Counted from the stretch's first letter, positions 13,542 through 22,880 are shown. The stretch: 24,338 bases of DNA from Burkholderiales bacterium (GCA_025352345.1 JANXTP010000232.1:1-24338), one strand, 5' to 3'. Notes: generated from the letters alone by a model not told the origin. Made by a program: numbers and translations.

Positions 13542-16266
13542 AGTCGCCTGCGAAGCCGTAGATAAAACGCTCCGGCGACAAGTACTTGCGCAGTGCGGCG
13601 TTGACCTGCTCCAGCGTCAGCGCCTCCAACTGCGCATCGACCTGCGCCGAACGCGCGAAGGTGCGACCGATGTACAGGTTGTTGGCGATGCCGGCGACCA
13701 CGGCCGCATCTCGGGCCCGCGTCAGCCGACGGTAGTTCAGCATGCCGCGCTGGCCTTCGGCCAGCTCCTTCGCAGTGAAGCCGTCCTTCAATGCCTTCGC
13801 CAGTTCCTCGCGGAACGCCGCCTCGACCTTGGGCTGGTTCTGCGGCGCGAAAATCGCCGTGGCTGCCCATTCGGAGTGCGGCTCGGTGTCATTCCATTCG
13901 ATCGAGCTGCGCACGTCGTACGACAGGCCCTCGGCCTCACGGATGCGCCGCCACAGCCTCGAATTGCCACCCGAGCCGAGCAAATAGTTCGCCATCGACA
14001 GCGCGGCGTAATCGGCGTCGTTGTCAGACAGCGGCACCGGGAATTCGACGCGCATCGTCGCGTTCTGCTTGTCCGGCGTCACCAGCAGCAAACGCGCCGG
14101 CGGGACCGAGATCAACGGTTGCGGCACGCGGGTGTAGGGCGCGCCGACCTGCCAGTCGCCGAAGGCGGCCTGCAGCGCCTGACGCACCGCCGCCGCATCG
14201 AAGTCGCCAACAGCCGAGAACTCGCCAGCCCTCGCGCCGTAGAAGGTCTGGTGGTGCCCTCGCACCTGCTCCAGCGTCACGCTGCTGAGGTCTTGCACGA
14301 TCTCGTCGAAAGTGCGTGCATAGCGCAGGTCGCCACGCGGGTACGGATTGCCCAGCCGGGCCAGCGTGTTGCCGACCACCGACTCGGGCTCCTTGCGGTC
14401 CTGCTCGATGCTTGCCAGCGCTTGCCGCCGCACCTCGTCCAGTGCGGCGGCCGGGAACACCGGGTGGCGCAGCAGATCAGCGACCAGCGCGATCGCGTCA
14501 GCCAAGTTTTCGCGCCGCGAGCTCAGGTTCACAGTCACCCCCGTGGCGCCCCCACTGATGCTCATCTCGGTGTGCAGCGCGTCCAGCCGGTCCTGGATCT
14601 GCTGGCGCGACATCGTCGTCGTGCCCTTGTCGAGCAGCGCGGCGACCATGTCGGCCGCTTCGCTCTGACCGAACAGCGATTTCTCGTCGCCGAAATGCAG
14701 CGACAGCATCGCCTGCACCGCGTTGCCACGGCTGCCCTTGGGCAACAGGCCGACGCGCAGGCCACCGATGTCGAAGCGCTGCGTGCGTCGATCGATGTTG
14801 GCCGGCGTCGCCTCGAACGACTCCACCGCAGCGGCCGCGCCTTGCGGCTTGAAGGTCTTCAGCTGCGCGATGACATCGACCTTGGCCGGCACCGGCGCGC
14901 GCTGCGGTTGGTCGGTCGGCAGGTAGGTGCCCAGAGTGCGGTTGGAGGGCAGCAGGCGCTGTTCGGCGACGCGCTGAACGTCGGCCAGCGTCGTGTCACG
15001 CACATGGTCGCGGTTCAGGAAGAACAGCCGCCAGTCGCCCATCGCCACGCTTTCGCTGAGCGCGATGCCCACCGTTTCCGGGTTGGTGAAGGCCTGGTCC
15101 CAGCCTTTCAGCCATTTGACTTTTGCACGGTCCAGCTCTTCTTGAGTGATCGGCTCCTTGGACACCGATTCGACCGTCGCCAGCAATTCCTTGCGCGCCA
15201 CATCCACATCCTGCTGCGGCCCGAGCTGAGCGCCGAACAGCGCGAAGCCCGGTTCGGCCAGTCCCTGCGCGAACGCATAGGTGGTGGCGGCCAGGCCTTT
15301 TTCGGTCAGCCGCTTGTGCAGCCGACCGCCGGGCGCGTCGCCCATGATGGAGCCCAGCAGATCGACCGCGGCGAAGTCAGGGTGCGCCCCAGCCGGCACG
15401 TGATAGGCCGCATAGAGCACCGGCACGCCGCCAGTGCGACGCAAGGTGATGCTGCGCTCGCCGTCCTGCACCGGATCCAGCGTGTACTGCACAGGCAGCG
15501 CACGGGTCGGCTTCTTGATCACGCCGAAGGACTGCGCGATCCACGACAGCGTCTGCGTAGGCGGGAACTTGCCCGAGACGATCAGCGTCGCGTTGTCCGG
15601 CTGGTAGTACAAGCGATAGAAGGCCTGCAGGCGTGGGATGTCGACGTTCTCGACGTCGCTGCGCGCGCCGATCGTGTCCTTGCCGTAGTTGTGCCACTGG
15701 TACATGGCCGACAGCGTCTTCGAAAACAGGATGCGGTCGGGGCTGTTCTCGCCCGATTCCATCTCGTTGCGCACCACCGTCATCTCGGTGTCCAGCGACT
15801 TGCGCGCGATGTAGCTGTTGACCATCGCATCGGCCTGCCAGCCCAGGTACCAGCGCAGGTTGTCGTCGTTGGCCGAGAAGCTGGCGGTGTAGTTGGTGCG
15901 GTCGAACCAGGTGCTGCCGTTGGCCGCCAGACCGCGCTTGGTGAAGTCGGGCCAGACGTTCGGGTGCTTGGGCGATCCCTTGAACAGCAGGTGCTCCAGC
16001 AGGTGCGCCATGCCGGTCTCGCCGTAGTTTTCCTGCCGCGAGCCCACGTGGTAGGTCAGGTTGACGGTAGTGGTGGGCTTCGAGCTGTCCGGGATCAGCA
16101 GCACCTGCAGGCCGTTGGCCAGCCGGTACTCGTCGATGCCCTCGACCGACTGCACCCGGGTCACACCCGACGGCAGGCTTTGCGCCTGGGCCGATGGTGC
16201 GACGAGCGGCAGCACGGCCACCCACAAGGACAGGACAAGGGGAAACGCGCGCAGGAATGGATTCAC
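13525..16266 (-). CDS. M16 family zinc metallopeptidase, exported (pitrilysin/insulinase-like)
   Basis: A 913-residue protein with an N-terminal signal peptide (MNPFLRAFPLVLSLWVAVLP, cleaved after SAQA near residue 28). The inverted zinc motif H88-L-L-E91-H92 lies in GMAHLLEHLLFKG, and the third ligand is probably E168 in VVRNEMESGE. It has the two-repeat M16 layout. The second half (from about residue 490) has the fold-typical LRVGLLPKGSRGNAVQ and VAALLDKGTTT but lacks HxxEH, so only the first repeat is catalytic. It is expected to degrade peptides in the periplasm; substrates are unknown. The GTG at 16264-16266 gives a proper signal peptide; an upstream TTG at 16287 would add seven unhelpful residues. 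It follows ppa past a strong terminator, so it is probably transcribed separately. Confidence 0.92.
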   Translation of the reverse strand: MNPFLRAFPLVLSLWVAVLPLVAPSAQAQSLPSGVTRVQSVEGIDEYRLANGLQVLLIPDSSKPTTTVNLTYHVGSRQENYGETGMAHLLEHLLFKGSPKHPNVWPDFTKRGLAANGSTWFDRTNYTASFSANDDNLRWYLGWQADAMVNSYIARKSLDTEMTVVRNEMESGENSPDRILFSKTLSAMYQWHNYGKDTIGARSDVENVDIPRLQAFYRLYYQPDNATLIVSGKFPPTQTLSWIAQSFGVIKKPTRALPVQYTLDPVQDGERSITLRRTGGVPVLYAAYHVPAGAHPDFAAVDLLGSIMGDAPGGRLHKRLTEKGLAATTYAFAQGLAEPGFALFGAQLGPQQDVDVARKELLATVESVSKEPITQEELDRAKVKWLKGWDQAFTNPETVGIALSESVAMGDWRLFFLNRDHVRDTTLADVQRVAEQRLLPSNRTLGTYLPTDQPQRAPVPAKVDVIAQLKTFKPQGAAAAVESFEATPANIDRRTQRFDIGGLRVGLLPKGSRGNAVQAMLSLHFGDEKSLFGQSEAADMVAALLDKGTTTMSRQQIQDRLDALHTEMSISGGATGVTVNLSSRRENLADAIALVADLLRHPVFPAAALDEVRRQALASIEQDRKEPESVVGNTLARLGNPYPRGDLRYARTFDEIVQDLSSVTLEQVRGHHQTFYGARAGEFSAVGDFDAAAVRQALQAAFGDWQVGAPYTRVPQPLISVPPARLLLVTPDKQNATMRVEFPVPLSDNDADYAALSMANYLLGSGGNSRLWRRIREAEGLSYDVRSSIEWNDTEPHSEWAATAIFAPQNQPKVEAAFREELAKALKDGFTAKELAEGQRGMLNYRRLTRARDAAVVAGIANNLYIGRTFARSAQVDAQLEALTLEQVNAALRKYLSPERFIYGFAGDFKTKP

Positions 16267-16364
16267 GGAAAGTGCTCTGCAAGCCAAGTGGGCAGGCAGT
16301 GTAGAGCGCGAACCTGCGCGGTCGGTTCCGCGGGATTTCCAGCGGAGGCGACAGAAAAGCGAAC

Positions 16365-16389
16365 AAAAAACAGCGCCGGGCGGGCGCTG
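16365..16389 (-). terminator. Rho-independent terminator after ppa
   Basis: On the minus strand CAGCGCC (16383-16389) pairs perfectly over 7 bp with GGCGCTG (16371-16377) around a 5-base loop, followed directly by TTTTTT (16365-16370). It starts 22 bases after the ppa stop. Confidence 0.88.
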
Positions 16390-16411
16390 CTTTGGGTGTC
16401 CGCCGTGGGTA

Positions 16412-16951
16412 TCAGCCGGCCAGCGACTTCTTGTAATTGAGCATGCCCGAGCTGATTTCCTCGTGCGCGGCCTGCGGTCCCGACCAGCCCTTCACCTTGA
16501 CCCACTTGTTCGGCTCCAGGTCCTTGTAGTGCTCGAAGAAGTGCTGGATCGTGCGCAATTGCAGCTCGTGCAGGTCTTCGGGCTTCTGCCAGCTGGCGTA
16601 GATCGGTAGCAGCTTGTCGATCGGCACCGCGAGCAGCTTGGCATCCATGCCCGCCTCGTCTTCCATGTTCAGCATGCCGATCGCGCGGCAGGTGACCACC
16701 GAGCCGGCCAGCAGCGGAAACGGTGTGATCACCAGCACGTCGACCGGGTCGCCGTCGCCAGAGATGGTCTGCGGCACATAGCCGTAGTTGCAGGGATAGT
16801 GCATCGCTGTGCTCATGAAGCGGTCGACGAACAGCGCACCGCTTTCCTTGTCGACCTCGTATTTCACCGGGTCGGCATTCATCGGGATTTCGATGATCAC
16901 GTTGAACTGTTCCGGGGCCTTCTTGCCAGGGGTGACTTTGTCGAAGCTCAT
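16412..16951 (-). CDS. ppa: Inorganic pyrophosphatase, family I
   Basis: Cytoplasmic Mg-dependent enzyme that hydrolyses pyrophosphate to phosphate, pulling biosynthetic reactions forward. The 179-residue length is typical of bacterial family I. The signature D66-G-D-P-V-D71 (ISGDGDPVDVLV) supplies metal ligands. Upstream substrate-binding elements include IEIPMNADPVKYEVDKESG and the HYPCNYGYVPQT segment, and DEAGMDAKLLAVP follows near residue 98. The ATG at 16949-16951 gives the normal N-terminus. It is transcribed alone, with its own terminator, divergently from the small membrane protein gene 183 bases away. Confidence 0.97.
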   Translation of the reverse strand: MSFDKVTPGKKAPEQFNVIIEIPMNADPVKYEVDKESGALFVDRFMSTAMHYPCNYGYVPQTISGDGDPVDVLVITPFPLLAGSVVTCRAIGMLNMEDEAGMDAKLLAVPIDKLLPIYASWQKPEDLHELQLRTIQHFFEHYKDLEPNKWVKVKGWSGPQAAHEEISSGMLNYKKSLAG

Positions 16952-17134
16952 GAGCGACTCGGGTTGAAAAGAATAGGACGAAGTTTACCGACGCGACTTT
17001 CCCGTCGCTGAAGAGACAAGGGCTGGGAAGTTCTGATCGGAGCGGTCAAGTGAACCCGGTGGCACGCCGATATCAGGGTCAACGCATTTCGCGCATCATC
17101 CGATTTATTTCCGTTAGGCAGGCAGATTCGATCC

Positions 17135-17470
17135 ATGGCCCCCGACGACACCGCCCTCTCCTTCCGCGTGCTGCTGTACCGCTACCTGTTCTTCGGGTGG
17201 CTGTTCCGCGACGTGAGCCACGGCAATATGTTCGAGCGCTCGGCTGCCTGGCGGCACAACCTCGACAAGTCCCACTGGCTGCCGACCTACCTGCGTCGCT
17301 GGGTCGCGCTCGGCATCGTCTCGTTTGCCCTGGGCCTGCTGTTCGAACATGGCCTGAGCGCCCAGGCCGTATCGGCCTTCTTCTATGTGCCGAGCGTGCT
17401 CAGCGTCGTGGTCAACACCGTGATCGGCGTACTGATCGCCGGCTTCAAGCTGCTGCCTGCACCGTTCTGA
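17135..17470 (+). CDS. Small hypothetical membrane protein
   Basis: A 111-residue protein I cannot assign to a named family. The N-terminal half is aromatic- and Arg-rich (FRVLLYRYLFFGWLFRDVS, residues 10-28), which may be membrane-associated, then a polar stretch (AAWRHNLDKSHWLPTYLRR). Two hydrophobic segments follow: about 56-74 (WVALGIVSFALGLLFEHG) and about 81-106 (FFYVPSVLSVVVNTVIGVLIAG). The reading frame is clean from an ATG at 17135 and composition matches its neighbours, so I take it as real. It is divergent from ppa and lies 134 bases before mutS; nothing in the context gives a function. Confidence 0.7.
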   Translation: MAPDDTALSFRVLLYRYLFFGWLFRDVSHGNMFERSAAWRHNLDKSHWLPTYLRRWVALGIVSFALGLLFEHGLSAQAVSAFFYVPSVLSVVVNTVIGVLIAGFKLLPAPF

Positions 17471-17604
17471 GCCTCAGCAGACCGCTGCATCGCGGCCGGT
17501 AACAGTGCAAGGCGACAATCCCGGCGTCCAATCCAGACGCTGCGGGTGACGCACAAGCGACGCTTCTTGCTCCCGCGCGACGCCAACAATGAGCCAGCGC
17601 ACGA

Positions 17605-20283
17605 GTGAAAAGGTCACCCACGTTATCGACAGAAAACGAGCCCGCGGGATTCGACAGCGCCGCCGTGGCGCCCGCCCACACCCCCATGATGCAGCAGTGG
17701 CTGCGCATCAAGGCGGACCATCCGGACACGCTGGTGTTCTACCGGATGGGTGACTTCTACGAGCTGTTCTTCGACGATGCGCGACGTGCGAACCGGCTGC
17801 TCGACATCACTTTGACCACCCGCGGCCAGAGCGGCGGCGAGCCAGTGGTGATGGCCGGCGTGCCGGTGCATTCGGTCGAGACCTACCTGGCGAAGCTGAT
17901 CAAGCTGGGCGAGCCGGTGGCGATCTGCGAGCAGGTCGGCGACGTGGCCGCCGCCAAGGGGCCGGTCGAGCGCAAGGTGGTGCGCGTCGTCACGCCGGGC
18001 ACGCTGATCGACACCGAGTTGATGCCGGACAAGGCCGATGCGCTGCTGCTGGCCTTGTCACAGCACACCCATCGTGGGCAGACGACGCACGGCCTGGCCT
18101 GGCTCGGTCTGAGCAGCGGCGAACTCGGGCTGACCGAATGCGCTGACCACGAACTGCCCGGCTGGCTGGCGCGGCTGAACGCGGCCGAGGTGCTGGTCGA
18201 ACGCGAGCAGGCCCCCCCGGCGCTGTCGGCCACGCGGGCCGCAGTGACGCATCGGCCCGACTGGCAGTTCGATGCCGCACTCGGCGCACGCAAGCTGTGC
18301 GAGCAACTTAGGGTCACCAGCCTCGCAGGCTTCAACGCGGGCGAGCTGACGGTGGCGCACGCCGCCGCATCCGCCTTGTTGAGCTACGCCGAACACACGC
18401 AAGGCCAGGCGCTGGCGCATGTGCGCAGCCTGCAGGTCGAGCGCGCCAGCGAGATGATCGATCTGCCGCCCACCACCCACCGCAACCTGGAGCTGACGCA
18501 GACGCTGCGCGGTGAGGAGGCGCCCACGCTGCTGTCGCTGATCGACACCTGCCGCACCGGCATGGGCAGCCGGGCGCTGCGCGGTTGGACGCTTCGGCCG
18601 TTGCGCGAGCGCAGCGTGGCCACCCAGCGCCACGAGGCGATCGAGGCACTGATGGACCATGGCGACGACACCTTGCGACAGGCATTGCGATCGGTCTGCG
18701 ACGTCGAGCGCATCACGGCACGCATCGCACTGCGCCAGGTGCGACCGCGCGAGCTGACAGGCTTGCGCACGACGCTGCGCGCGCTGCCCGGCCTGCGCGG
18801 TGCGTTACCGGTGGGCGCCTGCGGGCTGCTCGACATGGCGCTGGAGGCGTTGAGCCCCGACACCTGCATTGAATCGCTGCTGACGACCACGCTGGCCGAA
18901 GAACCGGCGGTGCTGCTGCGCGACGGCGGTGTGATTGCGATCGGCTGCGATGCCACGCTCGACGAGCTGCGCGGCATTGCACAAAACTGCGATGCCTTCC
19001 TGCTCGATCTCGAAGCGCGCGAACGCGCGCGCACCGGCATCGCCAACCTGCGGGTGCAGTTCAACCGGGTGCACGGCTTCTACATCGAGGTCACCCAGGG
19101 TCAGGTCGACAAGGTGCCCGCTGACTACCAGCGCCGCCAGACGTTGAAGAACGCCGAGCGCTACATCACGCCCGAGCTGAAGGCCTTCGAAGACAAGGCG
19201 CTGTCGGCGCAGGAGCGTTCGCTGACGCGTGAAAAATTCCTTTACGAGCAGCTGGTCCAGACCCTGCAAGCCCATGTGGCTTCACTGTCCGATCTGGCCC
19301 GCGCGCTGGCCACGCTCGATGCGCTGGCGGCACTGGCCGAGCGGGCTGCGACGCTTAACTGGTGCCGGCCGCAGTTTGTGCGCGAGCCCTGTATCGACAT
19401 CCAGGGCGGCCGCCATCCAGTCGTTGAAGCACGCTTGCAGGAAACCGGCGCCGGCAACTTCATGGCAAACGACTGCCGGCTCGACGCCACCCGCAAGATG
19501 CTGATCATCACCGGGCCCAACATGGGCGGCAAGAGTACCTACATGCGACAGGTCGCGCTGATCTCTCTGCTGGCTTCCATGGGGTCTTTCGTGCCGGCCA
19601 CCGCCTGCCGGCTCGGGCCGATGGACGCGATCCACACCCGCATCGGCGCGGCCGATGATCTGGCCAATGCGCAATCGACCTTCATGGTCGAGATGACCGA
19701 GGCCGCCGCCATCCTCCACGGCGCCACCGCGCAATCACTGGTGCTGATGGACGAGATCGGCCGCGGCACCTCGACCTTCGACGGCCTGGCACTGGCCGGC
19801 GCCATTGCCAGCCATCTGCATGAGCGCAACAACGCGTTCACGCTGTTCGCGACGCACTACTTCGAACTGACGGCGTTCCCCGCGAAGCACGAGCGCGCGA
19901 TCAACGTGCATGTATCGGCGGTCGAAAAACACACCAGCAGCCACAGCAAAGCCAGCGACGACATCGTCTTCCTGCACGACATCCAGCCCGGTCCGGCCAG
20001 CCGCAGCTACGGCGTGCATGTCGCCAGGCTGGCCGGCATGCCGGCCTCGCTGGTGCGCCAGGCACGCGCCGCGCTGGAAGCGCTCGAATCCCAGCAAAAA
20101 TCGGGACAGGCGCAGATCGACCTGTTCGCCGCACCGGCGCCTGTGGCGGCACGGGAACCGTCGACCGTGGAACGCGCGCTGGCGCAGATCGACCCCGATG
20201 CCTTGACTCCGAAACAGGCGCTCGAAACGCTGTACCGTTTGCAGGCACTGCAACACCCACCCGAAAGCGACACCGCACCATGA
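17605..20283 (+). CDS. mutS: DNA mismatch repair protein MutS
   Basis: Recognises mismatches and small loops and, with MutL, starts methyl-directed-type repair. The 892-residue product is full length. The mismatch-binding domain has the F51-Y-E53 wedge in FYRMGDFYELFF, after the conserved AHTPMMQQWLRIK. Connector, core lever and clamp domains follow. The ATPase domain has Walker A G637-PNMGGKST-645, Walker B LVLMDEIGRGTSTFDG (about 712-727) and the ATHYFEL histidine. The GTG at 17605 is chosen because it is the nearest start upstream of the conserved N-terminus; its ribosome-binding site is poor, so the exact start is uncertain. The stop overlaps the next gene as ATGA, so the two are translationally coupled. 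Confidence 0.97.
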   Translation: MKRSPTLSTENEPAGFDSAAVAPAHTPMMQQWLRIKADHPDTLVFYRMGDFYELFFDDARRANRLLDITLTTRGQSGGEPVVMAGVPVHSVETYLAKLIKLGEPVAICEQVGDVAAAKGPVERKVVRVVTPGTLIDTELMPDKADALLLALSQHTHRGQTTHGLAWLGLSSGELGLTECADHELPGWLARLNAAEVLVEREQAPPALSATRAAVTHRPDWQFDAALGARKLCEQLRVTSLAGFNAGELTVAHAAASALLSYAEHTQGQALAHVRSLQVERASEMIDLPPTTHRNLELTQTLRGEEAPTLLSLIDTCRTGMGSRALRGWTLRPLRERSVATQRHEAIEALMDHGDDTLRQALRSVCDVERITARIALRQVRPRELTGLRTTLRALPGLRGALPVGACGLLDMALEALSPDTCIESLLTTTLAEEPAVLLRDGGVIAIGCDATLDELRGIAQNCDAFLLDLEARERARTGIANLRVQFNRVHGFYIEVTQGQVDKVPADYQRRQTLKNAERYITPELKAFEDKALSAQERSLTREKFLYEQLVQTLQAHVASLSDLARALATLDALAALAERAATLNWCRPQFVREPCIDIQGGRHPVVEARLQETGAGNFMANDCRLDATRKMLIITGPNMGGKSTYMRQVALISLLASMGSFVPATACRLGPMDAIHTRIGAADDLANAQSTFMVEMTEAAAILHGATAQSLVLMDEIGRGTSTFDGLALAGAIASHLHERNNAFTLFATHYFELTAFPAKHERAINVHVSAVEKHTSSHSKASDDIVFLHDIQPGPASRSYGVHVARLAGMPASLVRQARAALEALESQQKSGQAQIDLFAAPAPVAAREPSTVERALAQIDPDALTPKQALETLYRLQALQHPPESDTAP

Positions 20284-21125
20284 CCTATTGCGTAGGCATC
20301 AAACTCGACGCGGGGCTGGTTTTCCTGTCCGACTCGCGCACCAACGCCGGCCTCGATCAGATCAGCACCTTCCGCAAGATGATCGTCTACGAGCGGCCGG
20401 GCGACCGCTTCATGGTGATGCTGTCGGCAGGCAACCTGTCGATCAGCCAGTCAGTGCGCGAGATCCTGCAGGTCGAAAAGATCGACAACGGAGACGAAGT
20501 GCCGATCACCATCTGGAACGCGACCAGCATGTTCGACGCGGTACGCGTGCTCGGCAGTGCGGTGCGCCGCGTTTACGACCAGGACGGCAAGTCGCTGAAG
20601 GCCGCGGGGGTCGACTTCAACGCGTCGATGATCTTCGGCGGGCAGATCAAGGGCGAGGGGATGCGCCTGTTCCTGGTCTATTCCGCCGGCAACTTCATCG
20701 AGGCCACCCGCGAGACATGCTACTTTCAGGCCGGCGAATCGAAATACGGCAAGCCGGTGCTCGACCGGATGATCTCGCCCACCACGCCGCTGGACGAGGC
20801 CTCGAAATGCGCGCTGGTGTCGATGGATTCGACGCTGAAATCGAACCTGTCGGTCGGGCTGCCGCTGGATTTGCTGGTCTACCAGAACGACGCACTGAAA
20901 TCCGACCAGACGGTCTGCATCGACGAGCAGAACCCGTACTTCCAGATGATCCGCGGCTCCTGGGGCCACAAGCTGCGCGAGGTGTTCGAATCGCTCGAAG
21001 ACCCCCAGTGGGCCGCGGGCAACGCGGCAGCGGGCCATGCGACGGCCGGTCACCCGCTGTGCGTGGAATCAACCCGCTACGAGCCGATGCGCAAGATCAC
21101 CCACCCGGGCGAGAAGATCGTCTGA
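20280..21125 (+). CDS. Proteasome-type protease, Anbu (ancestral beta subunit) family
   Basis: Ntn-hydrolase related to proteasome beta subunits, 281 residues. Removal of Met1 exposes the Thr of MTYCVGIKLDAG as the presumed nucleophile. Counting from that Thr, D17 (FLSDSRTNAG) and K32 (ISTFRKM) fall at the expected catalytic positions. Further Anbu-like features are GDRFMVMLSAGNLSISQSV, the FGGQIKGEGMRLFLVYSAGN region and the SKYGKPVLDRM segment. Anbu proteins form open-ring assemblies rather than closed barrels; substrates remain unclear. In many genomes anbu lies beside transglutaminase-like, alpha-E and ATP-grasp genes. None is within reach here; instead it overlaps mutS by four bases (ATGA). 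The C-terminal 40 residues are Ala/Gly/His-rich and variable. Confidence 0.9.
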   Translation: MTYCVGIKLDAGLVFLSDSRTNAGLDQISTFRKMIVYERPGDRFMVMLSAGNLSISQSVREILQVEKIDNGDEVPITIWNATSMFDAVRVLGSAVRRVYDQDGKSLKAAGVDFNASMIFGGQIKGEGMRLFLVYSAGNFIEATRETCYFQAGESKYGKPVLDRMISPTTPLDEASKCALVSMDSTLKSNLSVGLPLDLLVYQNDALKSDQTVCIDEQNPYFQMIRGSWGHKLREVFESLEDPQWAAGNAAAGHATAGHPLCVESTRYEPMRKITHPGEKIV

Positions 21126-21149
21126 AGCGGCCGCTCAAAACGCCCCTCC

Positions 21150-21194
21150 TATAATCATTTTTTCCCATCACAGCAGCGTGCCAATCCGCTGCTG
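21150..21194 (+). promoter_or_regulatory. pyrG promoter -10 box and leader hairpin
   Basis: A perfect TATAAT lies at 21150-21155, without a clear -35 box. The predicted start falls in the run of six T (21158-21163) followed by CCC. In the short leader CAGCAGC (21171-21177) pairs perfectly over 7 bp with GCTGCTG (21188-21194), ending six bases before the pyrG ATG. The pyrimidine-rich initial transcript and the hairpin next to the start codon could both affect expression; neither is proven. Confidence 0.5.
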
Positions 21195-21200
21195 AAAGCA

Positions 21201-22880
21201 ATGACCAAGTACGTCTTTGTCACCGGCGGTGTGGTGTCCTCGCTGGGCAAGGGCATTGCGGCGGCGTCGCTCGCGGCGATCCTCGAATCGCGCGGCATCA
21301 AGGTCACGCTCATCAAGCTCGACCCCTACCTCAATGTCGATCCCGGCACGATGTCGCCGTTCCAGCACGGCGAGGTCTACGTGACCGACGACGGCGCCGA
21401 GACCGACCTCGACCTCGGCCACTACGAGCGCTTCATCACCACCCGGATGAAGAAGGCCAACAACTTCACCACCGGCCAGATCTACAAGAGCGTGCTCGAA
21501 CGCGAGCGTCGCGGCGACTACCTCGGCAAGACGGTGCAGGTGATCCCGCATGTCACCAACGAGATCCAGGAATTCGTCAAGCGCGGCGCCGGCGTCGGCA
21601 CGGAGCATGCGGTCGATGTCGCCATCGTCGAGATCGGCGGCACGGTGGGCGACATCGAGTCGCTGCCGTTCCTCGAAGCGGTGCGCCAGATGAGCCTGAA
21701 GCTCGGGCCCAACCAAACCGCCTTCGTGCACCTGACCTATGTGCCGTGGATTGCCGCGGCCGGCGAGCTGAAGACCAAACCCACCCAGCACACCGCGCAG
21801 AAGCTGCGCGAGATCGGCATCCAGGCCGATGTGCTGCTGTGCCGCGCCGACCGCCGCATTCCGGATGAAGAGCGCGAGAAGATCTCGCTGCTCACCAACG
21901 TGCCGACCTGGGGCGTGATCTCGATGTGGGACGTGGACACCATCTACAAGGTGCCGCGCATCCTGCACGAGCAGGGCCTCGACGGGCTCATCTGCGACAA
22001 GCTGCGCATCCACACACCGCCGGCCAACCTGAAGCGCTGGGACGAACTGGTGCGCGAATTCGAGCACCCCGAGCGCGAGATCACGATCGCGATGTGCGGC
22101 AAGTACACCGACCTGTCGGATTCGTACAAGTCGCTGAACGAGGCACTGCGCCACGCCGGCATGCACAGCCACGCGAAGGTGCTGATCGAGTACGTCGATT
22201 CCGAAACCCTGACCGCGGACAACGTGCAGCAGCTGGCTGCCTTCGATGCGGTGCTGGTGCCGGGCGGCTTCGGCAAACGCGGCGTCGAAGGCAAGGTGCT
22301 GGCCGCGAAATTCGCCCGCGAGTCCAAGCTGCCCTACCTCGGCATCTGCCTGGGCATGCAGGTCGCGACCATCGAGTTCGCGCGCCACCAGGCCGGGCTG
22401 GACAAGGCCAACAGCACCGAATTCGAGCCCGACACGCCGCACCCGGTGATTGCGCTGATCGAGGAATGGCAGGATGCCGACGGCTCGATCCAGAAGCGCA
22501 GCAGCAGCTCCGACCTCGGCGGCACGATGCGCCTGGGCGCGCAAAGCTCGGACGTGAAGCCCGGCACCTTAGCGCACGAGATCTACGGCGATGTGGTCAC
22601 CGAACGCCACCGCCACCGCTACGAAGCCAACGTCAACTACCTCGATCAGCTGAGCGAAGCCGGCCTGGTGATCTCGGCACTGACGCAGCGCGAGAAGCTG
22701 ACCGAGATCGTCGAACTGCCGCGCAGCGTGCACCCCTGGTTCATGGGCGTGCAGTTCCACCCCGAGTTCAAGTCGACACCGTGGGGCGGGCACCCGTTGT
22801 TCAGCTCCTTCATCTCGGCGGCGCTGGCGCATCAGCGCGATCGCTTGCAGGTGGTCGGCTCGGCGAAGGCAGCCGCATGA
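21201..22880 (+). CDS. pyrG: CTP synthase (glutamine-hydrolysing)
   Basis: Converts UTP to CTP using ATP and ammonia from glutamine; final step of pyrimidine nucleotide synthesis. The 559-residue protein has the N-terminal synthetase domain with the P-loop FVTGGVVSSLGKGIAAASL (K17) and DPYLNVDPGTMSPFQHGEV, with DDGAETDLDLGHYERF following. The C-terminal class I glutaminase domain has its nucleophile C383 in LGICLGMQ and H520/E522 in GVQFHPEF. The ATG at 21201 has only a weak purine stretch upstream. Its stop overlaps kdsA as ATGA. The order pyrG-kdsA-eno is widely conserved in proteobacteria. Confidence 0.98.
   Translation: MTKYVFVTGGVVSSLGKGIAAASLAAILESRGIKVTLIKLDPYLNVDPGTMSPFQHGEVYVTDDGAETDLDLGHYERFITTRMKKANNFTTGQIYKSVLERERRGDYLGKTVQVIPHVTNEIQEFVKRGAGVGTEHAVDVAIVEIGGTVGDIESLPFLEAVRQMSLKLGPNQTAFVHLTYVPWIAAAGELKTKPTQHTAQKLREIGIQADVLLCRADRRIPDEEREKISLLTNVPTWGVISMWDVDTIYKVPRILHEQGLDGLICDKLRIHTPPANLKRWDELVREFEHPEREITIAMCGKYTDLSDSYKSLNEALRHAGMHSHAKVLIEYVDSETLTADNVQQLAAFDAVLVPGGFGKRGVEGKVLAAKFARESKLPYLGICLGMQVATIEFARHQAGLDKANSTEFEPDTPHPVIALIEEWQDADGSIQKRSSSSDLGGTMRLGAQSSDVKPGTLAHEIYGDVVTERHRHRYEANVNYLDQLSEAGLVISALTQREKLTEIVELPRSVHPWFMGVQFHPEFKSTPWGGHPLFSSFISAALAHQRDRLQVVGSAKAAA

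Noticed and set aside
13876..16440. Very long open frame (over 850 codons) antisense to the M16 protease gene
   Set aside because: Arg/Gln/His-rich translation without domains; a typical high-GC shadow of the real gene on the other strand, which has a signal peptide and zinc motif.
17574..17640. Alternative MutS start at an ATG near 17589
   Set aside because: That ATG is in a different frame and its translation becomes Arg-rich nonsense; the GTG at 17605 is in frame with the conserved N-terminus.
21168..22544. Open frame of 458 codons antisense to pyrG
   Set aside because: His/Gln/Arg-rich shadow of pyrG codon bias, with no domain.
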